A stretch of DNA of 64,000 nt from Longimicrobiaceae bacterium (GTDB lineage: Bacteria > Gemmatimonadota > Gemmatimonadetes > Longimicrobiales > Longimicrobiaceae): assembly GCA_036375715.1 (NCBI GenBank), contig DASVBS010000045.1:1-64000 (forward strand), read 5' to 3'. The translations under genes and the position numbers were made by a program. The notes beneath the pieces were generated by a model. That model was not told the DNA's origin. It did no database searches and worked only from the letters and a program-made list of their open reading frames with translations. Positions 1 to 8,314 of this stretch are shown here, piece after piece; the first letter of the stretch is position 1, and each line of letters opens with the position of its first letter.

Positions 1-56
1 CCGCGCGGATGGTACTGCCCGGGAGACCGGGTGGGAGAGTACGTCGCCGCCGGCCC
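1..56 (+). rRNA. rrf: 5S ribosomal RNA, 3' part only
   Basis: The window opens inside a 5S rRNA gene. GGATGGTACTGC followed by GGGAGACC and GGGAGAGTACGTCGCCGCC matches the conserved 3' half of bacterial 5S rRNA (helix IV/V strands and the closing 3' strand of helix I). The 5' half lies outside the window, so the exact 3' end cannot be set by pairing. A strong terminator follows directly, so this is most likely the distal gene of an rRNA operon. Confidence 0.9.
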
Positions 57-68
57 CAAGCACCCCAG

Positions 69-114
69 GAGGACGCCGCCCACACCGCCGCGTGTGGCCG
101 GCGTCCTCTTTTTC
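69..114 (+). terminator. Intrinsic terminator of the rRNA operon
   Basis: GAGGACGCCG at 69-78 pairs with CGGCGTCCTC at 99-108. Inside it CCACAC (80-85) pairs with GTGTGG (92-97), giving a long, nearly continuous hairpin followed by a TCTTTTTCT tract. It lies about 13 bases after the 5S gene. Confidence 0.9.
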
Positions 115-127
115 TTGCCCCCTCCAC

Positions 128-151
128 CCCGCACCCGCACCCGCACCCGCA
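128..151 (+). repeat. Hexamer tandem repeat (CCCGCA)x4
   Basis: Four perfect tandem copies of CCCGCA lie in the spacer between the rRNA terminator and era. No function is evident; it is a short microsatellite-like tract prone to slippage. Confidence 0.6.
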
Positions 152-193
152 CCGCCCAGCGCGATCACGAGCCGCGGACGGTGGCGGGTTTGC

Positions 194-223
194 TTGCGCC
201 GGCCGATCGGGTGCGTCTACATT
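194..223 (+). promoter_or_regulatory. Possible promoter of era
   Basis: TTGCGC (194-199) and TACATT (218-223) are separated by 18 bases. The -10 fits the TAnnTT form seen at stronger promoters in this window (TAGCTT, TATATT, TATCTT). It lies after the rRNA terminator and just before era. The -35 is poor, so this is tentative. Confidence 0.35.
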
Positions 224-244
224 CGACGTATGGGAGAGGAGGCG

Positions 245-1162
245 ATGGGCGGCGCCGTAGAGGCGGATACGCGTGCGGGGTACGTCGCGCTGGTCGGGCA
301 GCCGAACGCGGGCAAGTCGACGCTGCTCAACGCCTTTACGGGTGAGAAATTGAGCATCGTGACGCCGCGGGCGCAGACCACGCGCGAGCGGGTCATGGGG
401 ATCTACACGGCGCCGGGGTCGCAGATCGTCTTCGTCGACACGCCCGGACTGCTCGAGCCGCGCTACCTTCTCCAGCGGAGCATGCTGGAATCGGCGCTCG
501 CAGCGCTGGCGGATGCGGATCTGGTGCTCTTGCTGCTGGACGCGACCCGCGCGGCCGAGGCCCGGCCGACGGGGGAGCCGCTGGACGCGTTGCGGCGGCG
601 AGTGAAGGATCTGTTCGTTGCGGTGAACAAAGTGGATGCCGCCCCGGCGGAGGCCGTGGAGGAACTGTCTCGGTGGGCGGCCGAGACGTTCGGCAAGACG
701 GCCTTCGCGATCTCGGCGGCGGAAGGCCGGGGCGTGGAAGCGTTGAGGGCGGCGTTGACCTCGGCGCTGCCGCGATCCCCGTTTCTGTATCCGGAAGACG
801 AGATCGCGGTCCAACCGGTGCGCTTCTTCGTCTCCGAGATGATCCGGGAGACGATCTTCGAGGAGTACCGGGAGGAGGTGCCGTACAGCACGGCGGTGCG
901 GATCGAGGAGTTCCGGGAAGCGACGGTGCCGGTGTTCATCCGGGCGGTCGTGTTCGTGGAGCGAGAGAGTCAGAAGGCGATCCTGGTGGGGAAGCGCGGC
1001 GCCGGGATCAAGCGCCTTGGGCAGCGCTCGCGGGAGAAGATCGAAGCATTCCTCGGCGAGCGGATCTACCTGGACCTTCGGGTCAAGGCGATCCCGGGGT
1101 GGCGCAAGAAGCGTTCGGCGTTGAAGCACCTCGGCTACCCGCTTCCGCAGGAGGGGGCCTAG
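245..1162 (+). CDS. era: GTPase Era
   Basis: Era is an essential GTPase that binds the 3' end of 16S rRNA and assists 30S subunit maturation at the inner membrane. The 305-residue product has the family's normal length. G1 (GQPNAGKS) is at residues 18-25, followed by the TTRERV switch I region, the DTPG G3 motif and NKVD as G4. The C-terminal KH domain carries [12 protein letters not shown], the RNA-binding GxxG loop, and the protein ends with the typical WRKK..LKHLGY tail. Start choice: the ATG at 245 follows AGGAGG (237-242) closely; an in-frame ATG at 230 would add five residues and lacks a ribosome site. Open sequence further upstream overlaps the terminator and is not coding. Confidence 0.96.
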   Translation: MGGAVEADTRAGYVALVGQPNAGKSTLLNAFTGEKLSIVTPRAQTTRERVMGIYTAPGSQIVFVDTPGLLEPRYLLQRSMLESALAALADADLVLLLLDATRAAEARPTGEPLDALRRRVKDLFVAVNKVDAAPAEAVEELSRWAAETFGKTAFAISAAEGRGVEALRAALTSALPRSPFLYPEDEIAVQPVRFFVSEMIRETIFEEYREEVPYSTAVRIEEFREATVPVFIRAVVFVERESQKAILVGKRGAGIKRLGQRSREKIEAFLGERIYLDLRVKAIPGWRKKRSALKHLGYPLPQEGA

Positions 1163-1196
1163 TGGGAGCGCGGGCGGGGTGAAACGAGGAGGCATC

Positions 1197-1361
1197 ATGC
1201 TGGATTCGGAGCTGCTGGAAATCCTGGTGTGCCCGAAGTGCAAGGGAGAGCTCGAGTATCGACCGGAGGAGAACGAGCTCGTGTGCCATGCGTGCCGGCT
1301 TCGCTACGAGGTCCGGGACGACATCCCGATTATGCTTCTGGATGAGGCGAAGCCTCTGTAA
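1197..1361 (+). CDS. Trm112-family zinc-ribbon small protein
   Basis: A 54-residue protein with two Cys pairs (C12-x2-C15 and C30-x2-C33) and an ending in DDIPIML, the pattern of Trm112p/UPF0434 (YcaR) proteins. In eukaryotes and archaea Trm112 activates methyltransferases; the bacterial members are small zinc-ribbon proteins of uncertain role, often near kds/lpx genes. The start at 1197 follows GAGGAGG with good spacing. It lies 34 bases after era and two bases before the next gene. Confidence 0.85.
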   Translation: MLDSELLEILVCPKCKGELEYRPEENELVCHACRLRYEVRDDIPIMLLDEAKPL

Positions 1362-1362
1362 G

Positions 1363-2391
1363 GTGCGGCTGCGACCGGGGTCCCGCCCCCACAGGCGGTG
1401 GAGTCGGCGCGGTTCGCTGGCGGCGATCGCCGCCGCCGGCAGCGCATGCCTCGCCGTGGCGCCACTGCATGCTCGGCAAACGCCGGCCAGCGAGCGCACG
1501 CCGGCCTCCGAGTGCTGCCTCGTGCTGATCCTGCCGGTCGGGGCGCGTTCGATCGCGCTCGGCCGGGCGCTGACGGCGATGGCGACGCCCGATGCGGTGT
1601 TCTCGAACCCCGCCGGCCTGGCCGGGGTCGATGGCGGGTACCTCATGGTGCACCACACGGACGTCGCGGCGCAGGGGAACGCGTTCTCCCTGGTCTTCGC
1701 GCCGGAGGGCGTGGGCACGCTCGGCCTCTCGTACGAGCTCGTGGATTTCGGCGAGATCGAGCAGACGGACGACCGGGGCCAGACCATCGGCGCCGTCACG
1801 CTGCGCCACCACGTCCTCGTCGCCTCGTACGGCGCGCACCTCGCGGGCGGACTGGGCGCGGGGATCAGCTACAAGTTCTACCAGTTCCGGATCGGCTGCC
1901 GCGGCACCTGCGGCGGCGAGGAGGTGACCGCGACGACGCACGCGGTCGACGTGGGCGTGCGCTGGCACTCGCAGCGGTTCCCGGCGCTCCAGCTCGGGGC
2001 CGCGGTTTCGAACATCGGCTTCCCGCTCCAGGTCATCAACGCGCAGCAGGCCGACCCGCTCCCGGTCCGCATCCGGGTCGGCGGCGCGTACGAGGTGCTC
2101 CACCACCTGCGCCGGGACAGCGGCCTCGAACTCTGGTGGGCCGTCGACGTCGTGGACGAGTGGCACGAGCCCGGATCGCCGGACGTGTCGACGGGCCTCG
2201 AGCTCTCGATCGGCGACGCGGTCTTCCTCCGCTCCGGCTATGTGCCCGGCGAAGGGATCGGCACCGGCGCGGCCATCGGGGTCGGCATCGATTACGACCG
2301 CTTTACCGTGTCGATCGCCCGCAGCTTCGCGTCGAGCCCCCTCGAAGCCGTGGAGGAGCCGATGCAGTTCTCGTTCGGCCTCCGCTTCTGA
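1363..2391 (+). CDS. PorV/PorQ-type outer-membrane protein
   Basis: The 342-residue product begins with an Arg-rich N-region and a hydrophobic stretch typical of a signal peptide, cleaved near LHA-RQ. The mature part starts with GARSIALGRALTAM and a DAVFSNPAGLAG segment, the hallmark of the PorV/PorQ (UPF0164) family of FadL-like 14-strand barrels. In Bacteroidota PorV serves the type IX secretion system; other phyla carry paralogues of unknown role. The C-terminus ends in FSFGLRF, a barrel signal ending in Phe. The GTG at 1363 is preferred because it abuts the stop of the previous gene and gives the complete signal peptide. No other type IX gene is visible here, so a secretion role is not claimed. 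Confidence 0.75.
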   Translation: MRLRPGSRPHRRWSRRGSLAAIAAAGSACLAVAPLHARQTPASERTPASECCLVLILPVGARSIALGRALTAMATPDAVFSNPAGLAGVDGGYLMVHHTDVAAQGNAFSLVFAPEGVGTLGLSYELVDFGEIEQTDDRGQTIGAVTLRHHVLVASYGAHLAGGLGAGISYKFYQFRIGCRGTCGGEEVTATTHAVDVGVRWHSQRFPALQLGAAVSNIGFPLQVINAQQADPLPVRIRVGGAYEVLHHLRRDSGLELWWAVDVVDEWHEPGSPDVSTGLELSIGDAVFLRSGYVPGEGIGTGAAIGVGIDYDRFTVSIARSFASSPLEAVEEPMQFSFGLRF

Positions 2392-2402
2392 GGCGCGGCG
2401 CC

Positions 2403-3260
2403 ATGCTGCCGCGGGCGGCGCTCGCTTGGATGCTCCTCGCCCTCTTCGGCGATTCGGCCGATGCGCAGCGGGTACCGGAGGCTCCGGCCGTGCCACCGCC
2501 GGCGGCCGCGATGGAGCCGGTCGCCGGTGCGCCGGCCGCGCCGAGCGCTCCCCGCATGATGCTGCTCTCCGCCGTGGCCCCCGGGGCGGGCCAGTATGGG
2601 CTCGGCCAGAAGCGCTGGATCGCGTACGCCGCCGCCGAGGTGGTGGGCTGGCTGTGGTACGTCGACCGCCGCGGGGAGGGCCGCGATTTCGAGGCGCGGT
2701 ACCGTGACCTTGCCTGGGACGTCGCCCGGCGCGTCGGCACGGGGGAGCGGCGGGACGGCGATTTCGAGTACTACGAGGCGCTCGCGAAGTACGAACGGAG
2801 CGGGGCATTCGACGCCGACCCGGTGAGGGAGGGCATCCAGCCGGAGTCGGACGTCGAGACGTACAACGGCTCCGTGTGGGCGCTCGCCCGGGCGATGTAC
2901 CTTCCCGTCGGATCGGGCGCGCCGCCGGAAGATTCGCCGGAATACGAGCGGGCCGTCGCCTATTACCGGGCCCACGCGGCCAGTCCGGAGTTCGCCTGGT
3001 CCTGGGTCGGGAACGGCGGCGCGAGGCAGCGTTACCGGGAGCTGATGCGCTCGAGTGATGAGGCGTTTCGCGCCGCGACGCGAACCCTCGGCCTGATCCT
3101 TGCGAATCACGCCGTCAGTGCGGTGGATGCGCTGGTTTCCGCGCGTCTCCGCGGTCATCGGGATGCCGCCCCCCTCATCCAGTTCGAAAGCGCCCTGCGC
3201 GTCCGGGGAAGCGAGACATCGTGGAGCGCGATGGTTCGCATCCCCTGGCCGAGGAGGTGA
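2403..3260 (+). CDS. DUF5683-like envelope protein
   Basis: A 285-residue protein with a signal peptide (residues 1 to about 21, ending ADA-QR), a Pro/Ala-rich linker to about residue 48, then LLSAVAPGAGQYGLGQKRW and a hydrophobic segment AYAAAEVVGWLWYV. The GxGQ..G..K.W pattern beside a membrane segment resembles DUF5683 proteins of Bacteroidota/Gemmatimonadota, whose function is unknown. The rest is rich in Tyr, Arg and Glu and likely periplasmic. It starts 11 bases after the PorV-like gene and ends two bases before rnr, so the three are probably co-transcribed. The family assignment is by pattern only. Confidence 0.65.
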   Translation: MLPRAALAWMLLALFGDSADAQRVPEAPAVPPPAAAMEPVAGAPAAPSAPRMMLLSAVAPGAGQYGLGQKRWIAYAAAEVVGWLWYVDRRGEGRDFEARYRDLAWDVARRVGTGERRDGDFEYYEALAKYERSGAFDADPVREGIQPESDVETYNGSVWALARAMYLPVGSGAPPEDSPEYERAVAYYRAHAASPEFAWSWVGNGGARQRYRELMRSSDEAFRAATRTLGLILANHAVSAVDALVSARLRGHRDAAPLIQFESALRVRGSETSWSAMVRIPWPRR

Positions 3261-3262
3261 TC

Positions 3263-5371
3263 GTGCCGATCAAAGCCGACCTCATCATCGAGTACCTGCG
3301 CGAGACCGCGGGGCGCCCGCTGAAGGCGAAGGAACTGGCTCGAGGTCTGAAGGTACCCGAAGTCGATTACCCGGAGTTCAAGGCGCAGCTCCAGCGGCTG
3401 GAGGACGAGGGGCTGCTGTACCGGGTGAAGAAGCAGCGTTACGCTGCGCCGGAGAAGATCAACCTGGTCGTGGGGCGGCTGCAGACGATCCGCAGCGGCG
3501 CGGGGTTCGTGGTGCCGGAGGATGGAGCGGAAGACCTGTTCATCCCGTGGCAGGCGATGGGCTCCGCCGTGCACGGGGACCGGGTGATTGCGCGGGTCGA
3601 GAAGCGGCGCCGCGGCCAGCGGCGGGAGGGCCGGATCATCAAGGTCCTCGAGCGCGCGCGGGGGACGATCGTCGGCATCTATCACCCGGCGCGCAACTTC
3701 GGCTTCGTGGTGCCGGAGGATCGGAAGCTGACGCGGGACGTCTTCATCCCGCCGGGTCAGGAGTCGGGCGCGAACGACGGGGACGTCGTGCTGGTCCGCA
3801 TCTCGAGCTGGGGGGACGAGCACCTGGGTCCCGCCGGAGAAGTCGAGACGGTCCTCGGCCATCGGGCCGAAGCGGGGGTGGATGTCCTGGCCGTGGTGTA
3901 CGGGCACGGGCTGCCGATCGATTTCCCGGCGGAGGTGACGGAGGAGGCGGAGCGCCTGCGCGAGCGGGGGATCCGCCCCGAAGATCTCGAGGGGCGCCGG
4001 GATCTCCGCGACGAAGTGGTCTTCACGATCGATCCCGCGGACGCGCGCGACCACGACGACGCACTGTCGATCCGACCGGTCGGCGACGGGCGTTGGCGGG
4101 TCGGCGTGCACATCGCCGACGTGAGCCATTACGTCCGCGAGGGGACGGCGCTGGATGCCGAGGCGATGCAGCGGGGGACGAGCGTCTACCTCGTCGACCG
4201 GGTCATCCCGATGCTGCCGGAGGCGCTGTCGTCGGACCTGTGCTCGCTCGTCCCCGACCGCGACCGCCTCGCGCTGACGCTGTTCCTCACCGTCGACGAG
4301 GAGGGGCGCGTCCACGAGCACGAGCTGGTGCGGAGCGTGATCCGGAGCCGGCACCGGCTCTCGTACGACGATGCGCAGTCGGTCATCGACGGCGAGCGGT
4401 CGGTGGACCGCGAGACCGACGAGGCCATCCGGACGCTCGTTCGGATCAGCCGGGCGCTGCGGAGCGCCCGTGAGCGGCGCGGCAGCCTGGACTTCGACCT
4501 GCCGGAGGCGCGGGTCGTGCTGAACACGCGGGGTGAGCCGACGGACATCCAGCGCGTGCTCCGGCTGGAGAGCCATCGCCTGATCGAGGACTTCATGCTG
4601 CTGGCCAACGAGACGATCGCACGGCACGCCGTGCGGTCGCGGCTGCCGTTCCTCTTTCGCATCCACGAGCGGCCGGACGCCGATCGGCTGGAGCAGCTCC
4701 GGGACTTCGTCGCCACGTTCGGGTACCGGGTCGGCCGGCGCGCCGAGCCGAGGCCGAAGGACCTCCAGCAGCTCCTGGTCCGGGTCCAGGGGCGGCCGGA
4801 AGAGAACCTCATCTCCACCGTCGTGCTCCGGTCCATGAAGCAGGCGCGATACAGCCACGACAATGCGGGGCACTTCGGGCTCGCGGCCGAGCACTACACG
4901 CACTTCACCTCGCCGATCCGGCGGTACCCGGACCTCGTCGTCCACCGACTGGCGAGCCGGGCGATCATCGATGGGGAGCGGCTGCCGGAATCGCTGCGGG
5001 AGGAGGCGCTTCCGACGATCGCGCGGTTGTCGAGTGAGCGAGAGCGCGTGGCCGTCGAGGCCGAACGCGACAGCGTCGACCTGAAGAAGGTCGAGTTCAT
5101 GGAGCGACACCTGGGCGACGAGTTCTCGGGCACGATCAGCGGCGTGACGTCGTTCGGCCTGTTCGTGCTGCTGGACGACTATTTCGTCGAGGGGCTCGTG
5201 CACGTCAGCTCGCTGGAGGACGACTACTACGTCTTCCTCGAGGAGCAGTTCGCCCTGGTCGGCGAGCACACGCGCCGACGCTTTCAGCTCGGCGGCGCGA
5301 TCCGAATCCGCATCGCGGCCGTGGATCGGGAGGAACGCAAGATCGATTTCGTGCTGGCGGAGTCGCCCTGA
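3263..5371 (+). CDS. rnr: Ribonuclease R
   Basis: A 702-residue 3'-to-5' exoribonuclease that degrades structured RNA. Order: N-terminal winged helix (LKAKELARGLKV), two cold-shock domains (about residues 70-220), an RNB catalytic domain with the metal-binding IDPADARDHDDALS motif, and a C-terminal S1 domain (GTISGVTSFGLFVLLDDY). The start is set at GTG 3263, five bases after GAGGAGG (3251-3257); this SD lies in the last codons of the upstream gene and argues against a start at 3221. An arginine-rich stretch (EKRRRGQRR) separates the two cold-shock domains. Confidence 0.95.
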   Translation: MPIKADLIIEYLRETAGRPLKAKELARGLKVPEVDYPEFKAQLQRLEDEGLLYRVKKQRYAAPEKINLVVGRLQTIRSGAGFVVPEDGAEDLFIPWQAMGSAVHGDRVIARVEKRRRGQRREGRIIKVLERARGTIVGIYHPARNFGFVVPEDRKLTRDVFIPPGQESGANDGDVVLVRISSWGDEHLGPAGEVETVLGHRAEAGVDVLAVVYGHGLPIDFPAEVTEEAERLRERGIRPEDLEGRRDLRDEVVFTIDPADARDHDDALSIRPVGDGRWRVGVHIADVSHYVREGTALDAEAMQRGTSVYLVDRVIPMLPEALSSDLCSLVPDRDRLALTLFLTVDEEGRVHEHELVRSVIRSRHRLSYDDAQSVIDGERSVDRETDEAIRTLVRISRALRSARERRGSLDFDLPEARVVLNTRGEPTDIQRVLRLESHRLIEDFMLLANETIARHAVRSRLPFLFRIHERPDADRLEQLRDFVATFGYRVGRRAEPRPKDLQQLLVRVQGRPEENLISTVVLRSMKQARYSHDNAGHFGLAAEHYTHFTSPIRRYPDLVVHRLASRAIIDGERLPESLREEALPTIARLSSERERVAVEAERDSVDLKKVEFMERHLGDEFSGTISGVTSFGLFVLLDDYFVEGLVHVSSLEDDYYVFLEEQFALVGEHTRRRFQLGGAIRIRIAAVDREERKIDFVLAESP

Positions 5372-5401
5372 TCTGGCGATCCGGCGTTGTCGGGCGTGGG
5401 T

Positions 5402-5430
5402 TTGACAGTCCCCGGGCCCGGCGCTAGCTT
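5402..5430 (+). promoter_or_regulatory. Sigma70-type promoter, GGDEF gene
   Basis: A perfect TTGACA (5402-5407) is separated by exactly 17 bases from TAGCTT (5425-5430). It sits 30 bases after rnr and 38 bases before the next start codon. The same -35/-10 pair and spacing recur on the minus strand upstream of kdsB (63758-63786). Confidence 0.85.
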
Positions 5431-5468
5431 CGACCTGACCTTCCAAGGACCTGATCTCACCGGCGGTT

Positions 5469-6464
5469 ATGCGCCTGCATCGAACGATCGTGTTTCACTC
5501 GCCGCGAGGGGCGCAGCCGCCGGCCGCGGTGCAGGCCGTCGCGCGCGAGCGCGGTCTCCACGTCGTCGCCCATCGCGACGGCGCGGGGATGCTTTCGCTC
5601 GTGAACCAGAGCTTCCCGGTGCTCATCGTCCTGGACGGGAGTGACGGCGCCGGGAGCATCGCCCTGTGCGAGACGCTCAAGAGCGACCCGTTCACCGCGA
5701 TCATCCCGGTGGCGTTCATGCTCGCGCAAGAGGACCGCGAGTACGCACTGCGCGCGCTCGAGAGCGGCGCGGATGAGGTGCTGCGCCCCGCCATGGAGGA
5801 CCGCGAGCAGCTGCTGCGCCTCCGGCGGGCGCTGGACCGGGCCGACCGCGACGTGAGCGTGCATCCGAGCACGCGTCTGCCCGGCACCGTCCAGATCGAA
5901 CGCGACATGGCCGACCGGCTCCGCAGCGGCGAGCTCTTCGCGGTCTGCTATGCGGACCTCGACCATTTCAAAGAATTCAACGACCGTTACGGGTACAACG
6001 AAGGCGACCGGGTCATCCTGCTCCTCTCGCGGATCCTGCGCGATGTGGTGAAAGGCCACGCGCCGTGCGGGTTCATCGGGCACATCGGCGGCGACGACTT
6101 CATCTTCAACGTCCCGCTCGAACACATGAGGCCGTGCTGCGAGGACATTCTCGAGATCTTCGATGAACTGATCCCGTACCAGTACACGGAGGACGACCGC
6201 CGGATGGGCTACTTCCTCGGCAAGGACCGCCGGGGCAACCTCCTGCGCGTCCCCATCATGACGCTCTCCATCGGCGTGGTGACGAACCAGCATCGGCACT
6301 TCACGCATACCGCGCGGATCAGCGAACTCGCGACGGAGATGAAGTCGTACGCGAAGACGCTGACCGGCTCGGTCTACGCCGTGGACCGTCGGCGCGACGC
6401 CGTTCCCGTCGTCCATGCCGGTTTCCAGGAAACGAAGGGCGAAGCGCCCTCGGAGCAGTCTTGA
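5469..6464 (+). CDS. Receiver-like plus GGDEF-domain protein
   Basis: The 331-residue product has an N-terminal response-regulator-like fold (about 1-125; D56 in LIVLDGSD sits at the phospho-acceptor position) and a GGDEF-type domain (about 140-320). The nucleotide and metal motif YADLDHFKEFND is intact (D162, D164). The signature is GGDDF at 207-211, with Asp where Glu is usual, preceded by GHI instead of the usual R-x. No RxxD inhibitory site is seen upstream of it. About 40 residues between the signature and the conserved LSIGVV strand are unlike classical diguanylate cyclases. c-di-GMP synthesis is plausible but not certain; nucleotide sensing is the alternative. It has its own promoter and overlaps no neighbour. 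Confidence 0.8.
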   Translation: MRLHRTIVFHSPRGAQPPAAVQAVARERGLHVVAHRDGAGMLSLVNQSFPVLIVLDGSDGAGSIALCETLKSDPFTAIIPVAFMLAQEDREYALRALESGADEVLRPAMEDREQLLRLRRALDRADRDVSVHPSTRLPGTVQIERDMADRLRSGELFAVCYADLDHFKEFNDRYGYNEGDRVILLLSRILRDVVKGHAPCGFIGHIGGDDFIFNVPLEHMRPCCEDILEIFDELIPYQYTEDDRRMGYFLGKDRRGNLLRVPIMTLSIGVVTNQHRHFTHTARISELATEMKSYAKTLTGSVYAVDRRRDAVPVVHAGFQETKGEAPSEQS

Positions 6465-6466
6465 GT

Positions 6467-7063
6467 ATGAACGTACGTTGCACCCACTGTGGCACCGCTT
6501 ATCGCATCGATCCGTCGCGGATCCCGGCCGGCGGCGCGATGGCTCGCTGCGCCCGCTGTCAGCAGGCGTTCCGGATCGATCCCGCTCAGGCGGGCGGCGC
6601 GGGCGCGCCGCATGCGGCACACGGGCACGCAGCCGCGCCCTCGGCGGCGGCATCGCCGGGCGGCGCGGGCCTGGTCGCGCCGAAGCCGACGGGGCCGGCG
6701 ACGCCGACGCCCCCGGCCGGGCCGGCGGGCCGGCCTCCCGCCGAGCCGAAGCCGCGGGTGACGGTCGCGTCGTCGACGGGGGGCGCGCCGGCGGCCCGCC
6801 CCGCCCCGATCTTCGGGCCGCAGGACCCGGAGGTCCGCGCCCGGCGCCTCGCCCGTGCACTCGTCTCGGACATTATCGCCTACCACCAGGACCGCTGGGA
6901 GCGGAGCGTGGCCGCGGGCACGCTCCGCGAGGATTTTCGCGAGGAGATCCTGAAGAGCTGGGAGGAGTACGTGCTCCAGGTGGGTTCCGAGCGGGCGCAC
7001 GGCACGCCGTACTTCCGCGACGCGCTCAACGAGATTCTCGCGAAAGGACGGCAGGTCTTCTGA
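6467..7063 (+). CDS. MJ0042-type zinc-ribbon protein
   Basis: A 198-residue protein starting two bases after the GGDEF gene. Residues 1-38 form an MJ0042-type zinc finger (CTHC...CARC with the AYRIDPSRIP and AFRIDP turns). A Gly/Ala/Pro-rich linker (about 45-110) follows, then a helical C-terminal part (FGPQDPEVRARRLARALVSDI to the end) with many charged residues. This arrangement of zinc finger, disordered linker and helical tail is seen in proteins of unknown function in Deltaproteobacteria and Gemmatimonadota. Tight coupling to the GGDEF gene suggests a shared role, which is inference. The ATG at 6467 is chosen over a TTG at 6461 that overlaps the upstream stop. Confidence 0.7.
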   Translation: MNVRCTHCGTAYRIDPSRIPAGGAMARCARCQQAFRIDPAQAGGAGAPHAAHGHAAAPSAAASPGGAGLVAPKPTGPATPTPPAGPAGRPPAEPKPRVTVASSTGGAPAARPAPIFGPQDPEVRARRLARALVSDIIAYHQDRWERSVAAGTLREDFREEILKSWEEYVLQVGSERAHGTPYFRDALNEILAKGRQVF

Positions 7064-7072
7064 CGCGCTCGG

Positions 7073-7101
7073 TTGATCCGAGTCCGGGAATCGGCTATAT
7101 T
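7073..7101 (+). promoter_or_regulatory. Sigma70-type promoter of prfB
   Basis: TTGATC (7073-7078) and TATATT (7096-7101) with a 17-base spacer, 10 bases after the previous stop codon. It probably drives prfB, lysS and the envelope genes behind them. Confidence 0.75.
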
Positions 7102-7127
7102 TTCAGGGTGTCCACGTTTGATTCGGG

Positions 7128-7147
7128 GGCCGTCCATCCGGACGGCC
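7128..7147 (+). promoter_or_regulatory. Hairpin in the prfB leader
   Basis: GGCCGTCC (7128-7135) pairs perfectly with GGACGGCC (7140-7147) around the loop ATCC, and CTCTCG follows. It lies between the promoter and the prfB start codon, 27 bases before the ATG. There is no T-tract, so it is not a standard terminator. A similar hairpin with the same ATCCGG core and CTCTCG tail precedes bshC. Confidence 0.6.
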
Positions 7148-7174
7148 TCTCGCGTTAAGAGAGGGGGAATCCGA

Positions 7175-8279
7175 ATGAACGACACGAGGGAACGGCTGGA
7201 CGGGTACCGCGAGCGGATCGCGTCGCTCGGAGGTTATCTTTGACGTAGAGGCCAAGCGGAGCCGCATCCAGGAGTTGGAGCAGCGGATGGCGGAGCCGGG
7301 CTTCTGGGACGATGGCGCCGCCACGCGCGAGGTCATCGCGGAGGTCAAGGAGCTGAAGGGCTGGGTCGAGCCGTGGGACCGCGCGGCCGCGAAGCTCGGG
7401 ACGCTGGCCGAGCTCGGCGAGCTGCTGGCCATCGAGGCGGACCCGGACATGGAGGCCGAGTGGAGCGCCGAGGTCGACGCGCTCGGCCGTGAGGTCGAGC
7501 GGCTGGAGCTGCGCAACATGCTGCGCGGCGCCGACGACGCGCGCGACGCGCTGGTGACGATCCATCCGGGCGCCGGCGGTACGGAGTCGCAGGATTGGGC
7601 GGAGATGCTCATGCGCATGTACTCGCGCTGGGCGGAGGACCACGACTACGAGGTCGCGCTGCTGGATCTCCAGCCGGGCGAGGAGGCCGGGATCAAGAGC
7701 GCGACGCTGGAGGTCCGCGGCCGGTACGCGTACGGCTTCCTGAAGGCGGAGAAGGGCGTGCACCGACTGGTGCGGATCTCGCCGTTCGACGCGCAGGCGC
7801 GACGGCACACGTCGTTCGCGAGCGTGTTCGTCTACCCGGTCGTGGACGACGAGATCGAGGTCGAGATCAACGACAAGGACCTGCGGATCGACACCTTCCG
7901 CGCCGGAGGCAAGGGCGGTCAGCACGTCAACAAGACGGATTCGGCGGTGCGGATCACGCACCTGCCGACGGGGATCGTCGTCTCGTGCCAGAACGAGCGG
8001 AGCCAGACGCAGAACAAGGCGACGGCCATGAAGATGCTCAAGGCGGCGCTTTACCAGCACGAGCAGGAGAAGCGCCAGGCGGAACGCGACAAGGTCGAGG
8101 CGGAGAAGACCGAGATCGGCTGGGGGAACCAGATCCGGTCCTACGTGTTCCAGCCGTACACGATGGTGACGGACCACCGGACGGAGCTGAAGATCCCGGA
8201 CGTGCAGGGGGTCATGAACGGGGACCTCGACCCGTTCATCGAGGCGTATCTGAAGGAGCACGGGGCGCGAGTCGCCTGA
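7175..8279 (+). CDS. prfB: Peptide chain release factor 2 (programmed +1 frameshift)
   Basis: RF2 recognises UGA and UAA and releases the finished peptide. The gene is read in two segments, 7175-7240 and 7242-8279, giving 367 residues. The first 22 codons end in GGYL followed by an in-frame UGA at 7241-7243; slipping one base onto GAC continues into the conserved body. The tripeptide anticodon SPF (in VRISPFDAQ) identifies RF2 rather than RF1, and the catalytic GGQ is in GGKGGQHVNKTD. The ATG is preceded by GAGAGGGGG (7159-7167). Calling the gene from a codon after the slip site would lose the N-terminus. lysS follows 35 bases later. Confidence 0.95.
7229..7243 (+). promoter_or_regulatory. 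RF2 autoregulatory +1 frameshift site
   Basis: An internal Shine-Dalgarno-like GGAGGT (7229-7234), three bases (TAT), then CTT TGA C. This is the classical prfB slip element with the same spacing as in E. coli. When RF2 is scarce the ribosome pauses at UGA and slips +1 on CUU; when RF2 is abundant it terminates, giving a 22-residue peptide. Confidence 0.95.
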
Positions 8280-8314
8280 GCCGATTGGAAACGGAGCGGA
8301 GCGGAGGAGACCGC

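Noticed and set aside
92-244. An N-terminal extension of Era
   Set aside because: It would start inside the rRNA terminator and includes the CCCGCA tandem repeat; the ATG at 245 has the ribosome site and gives normal Era length.
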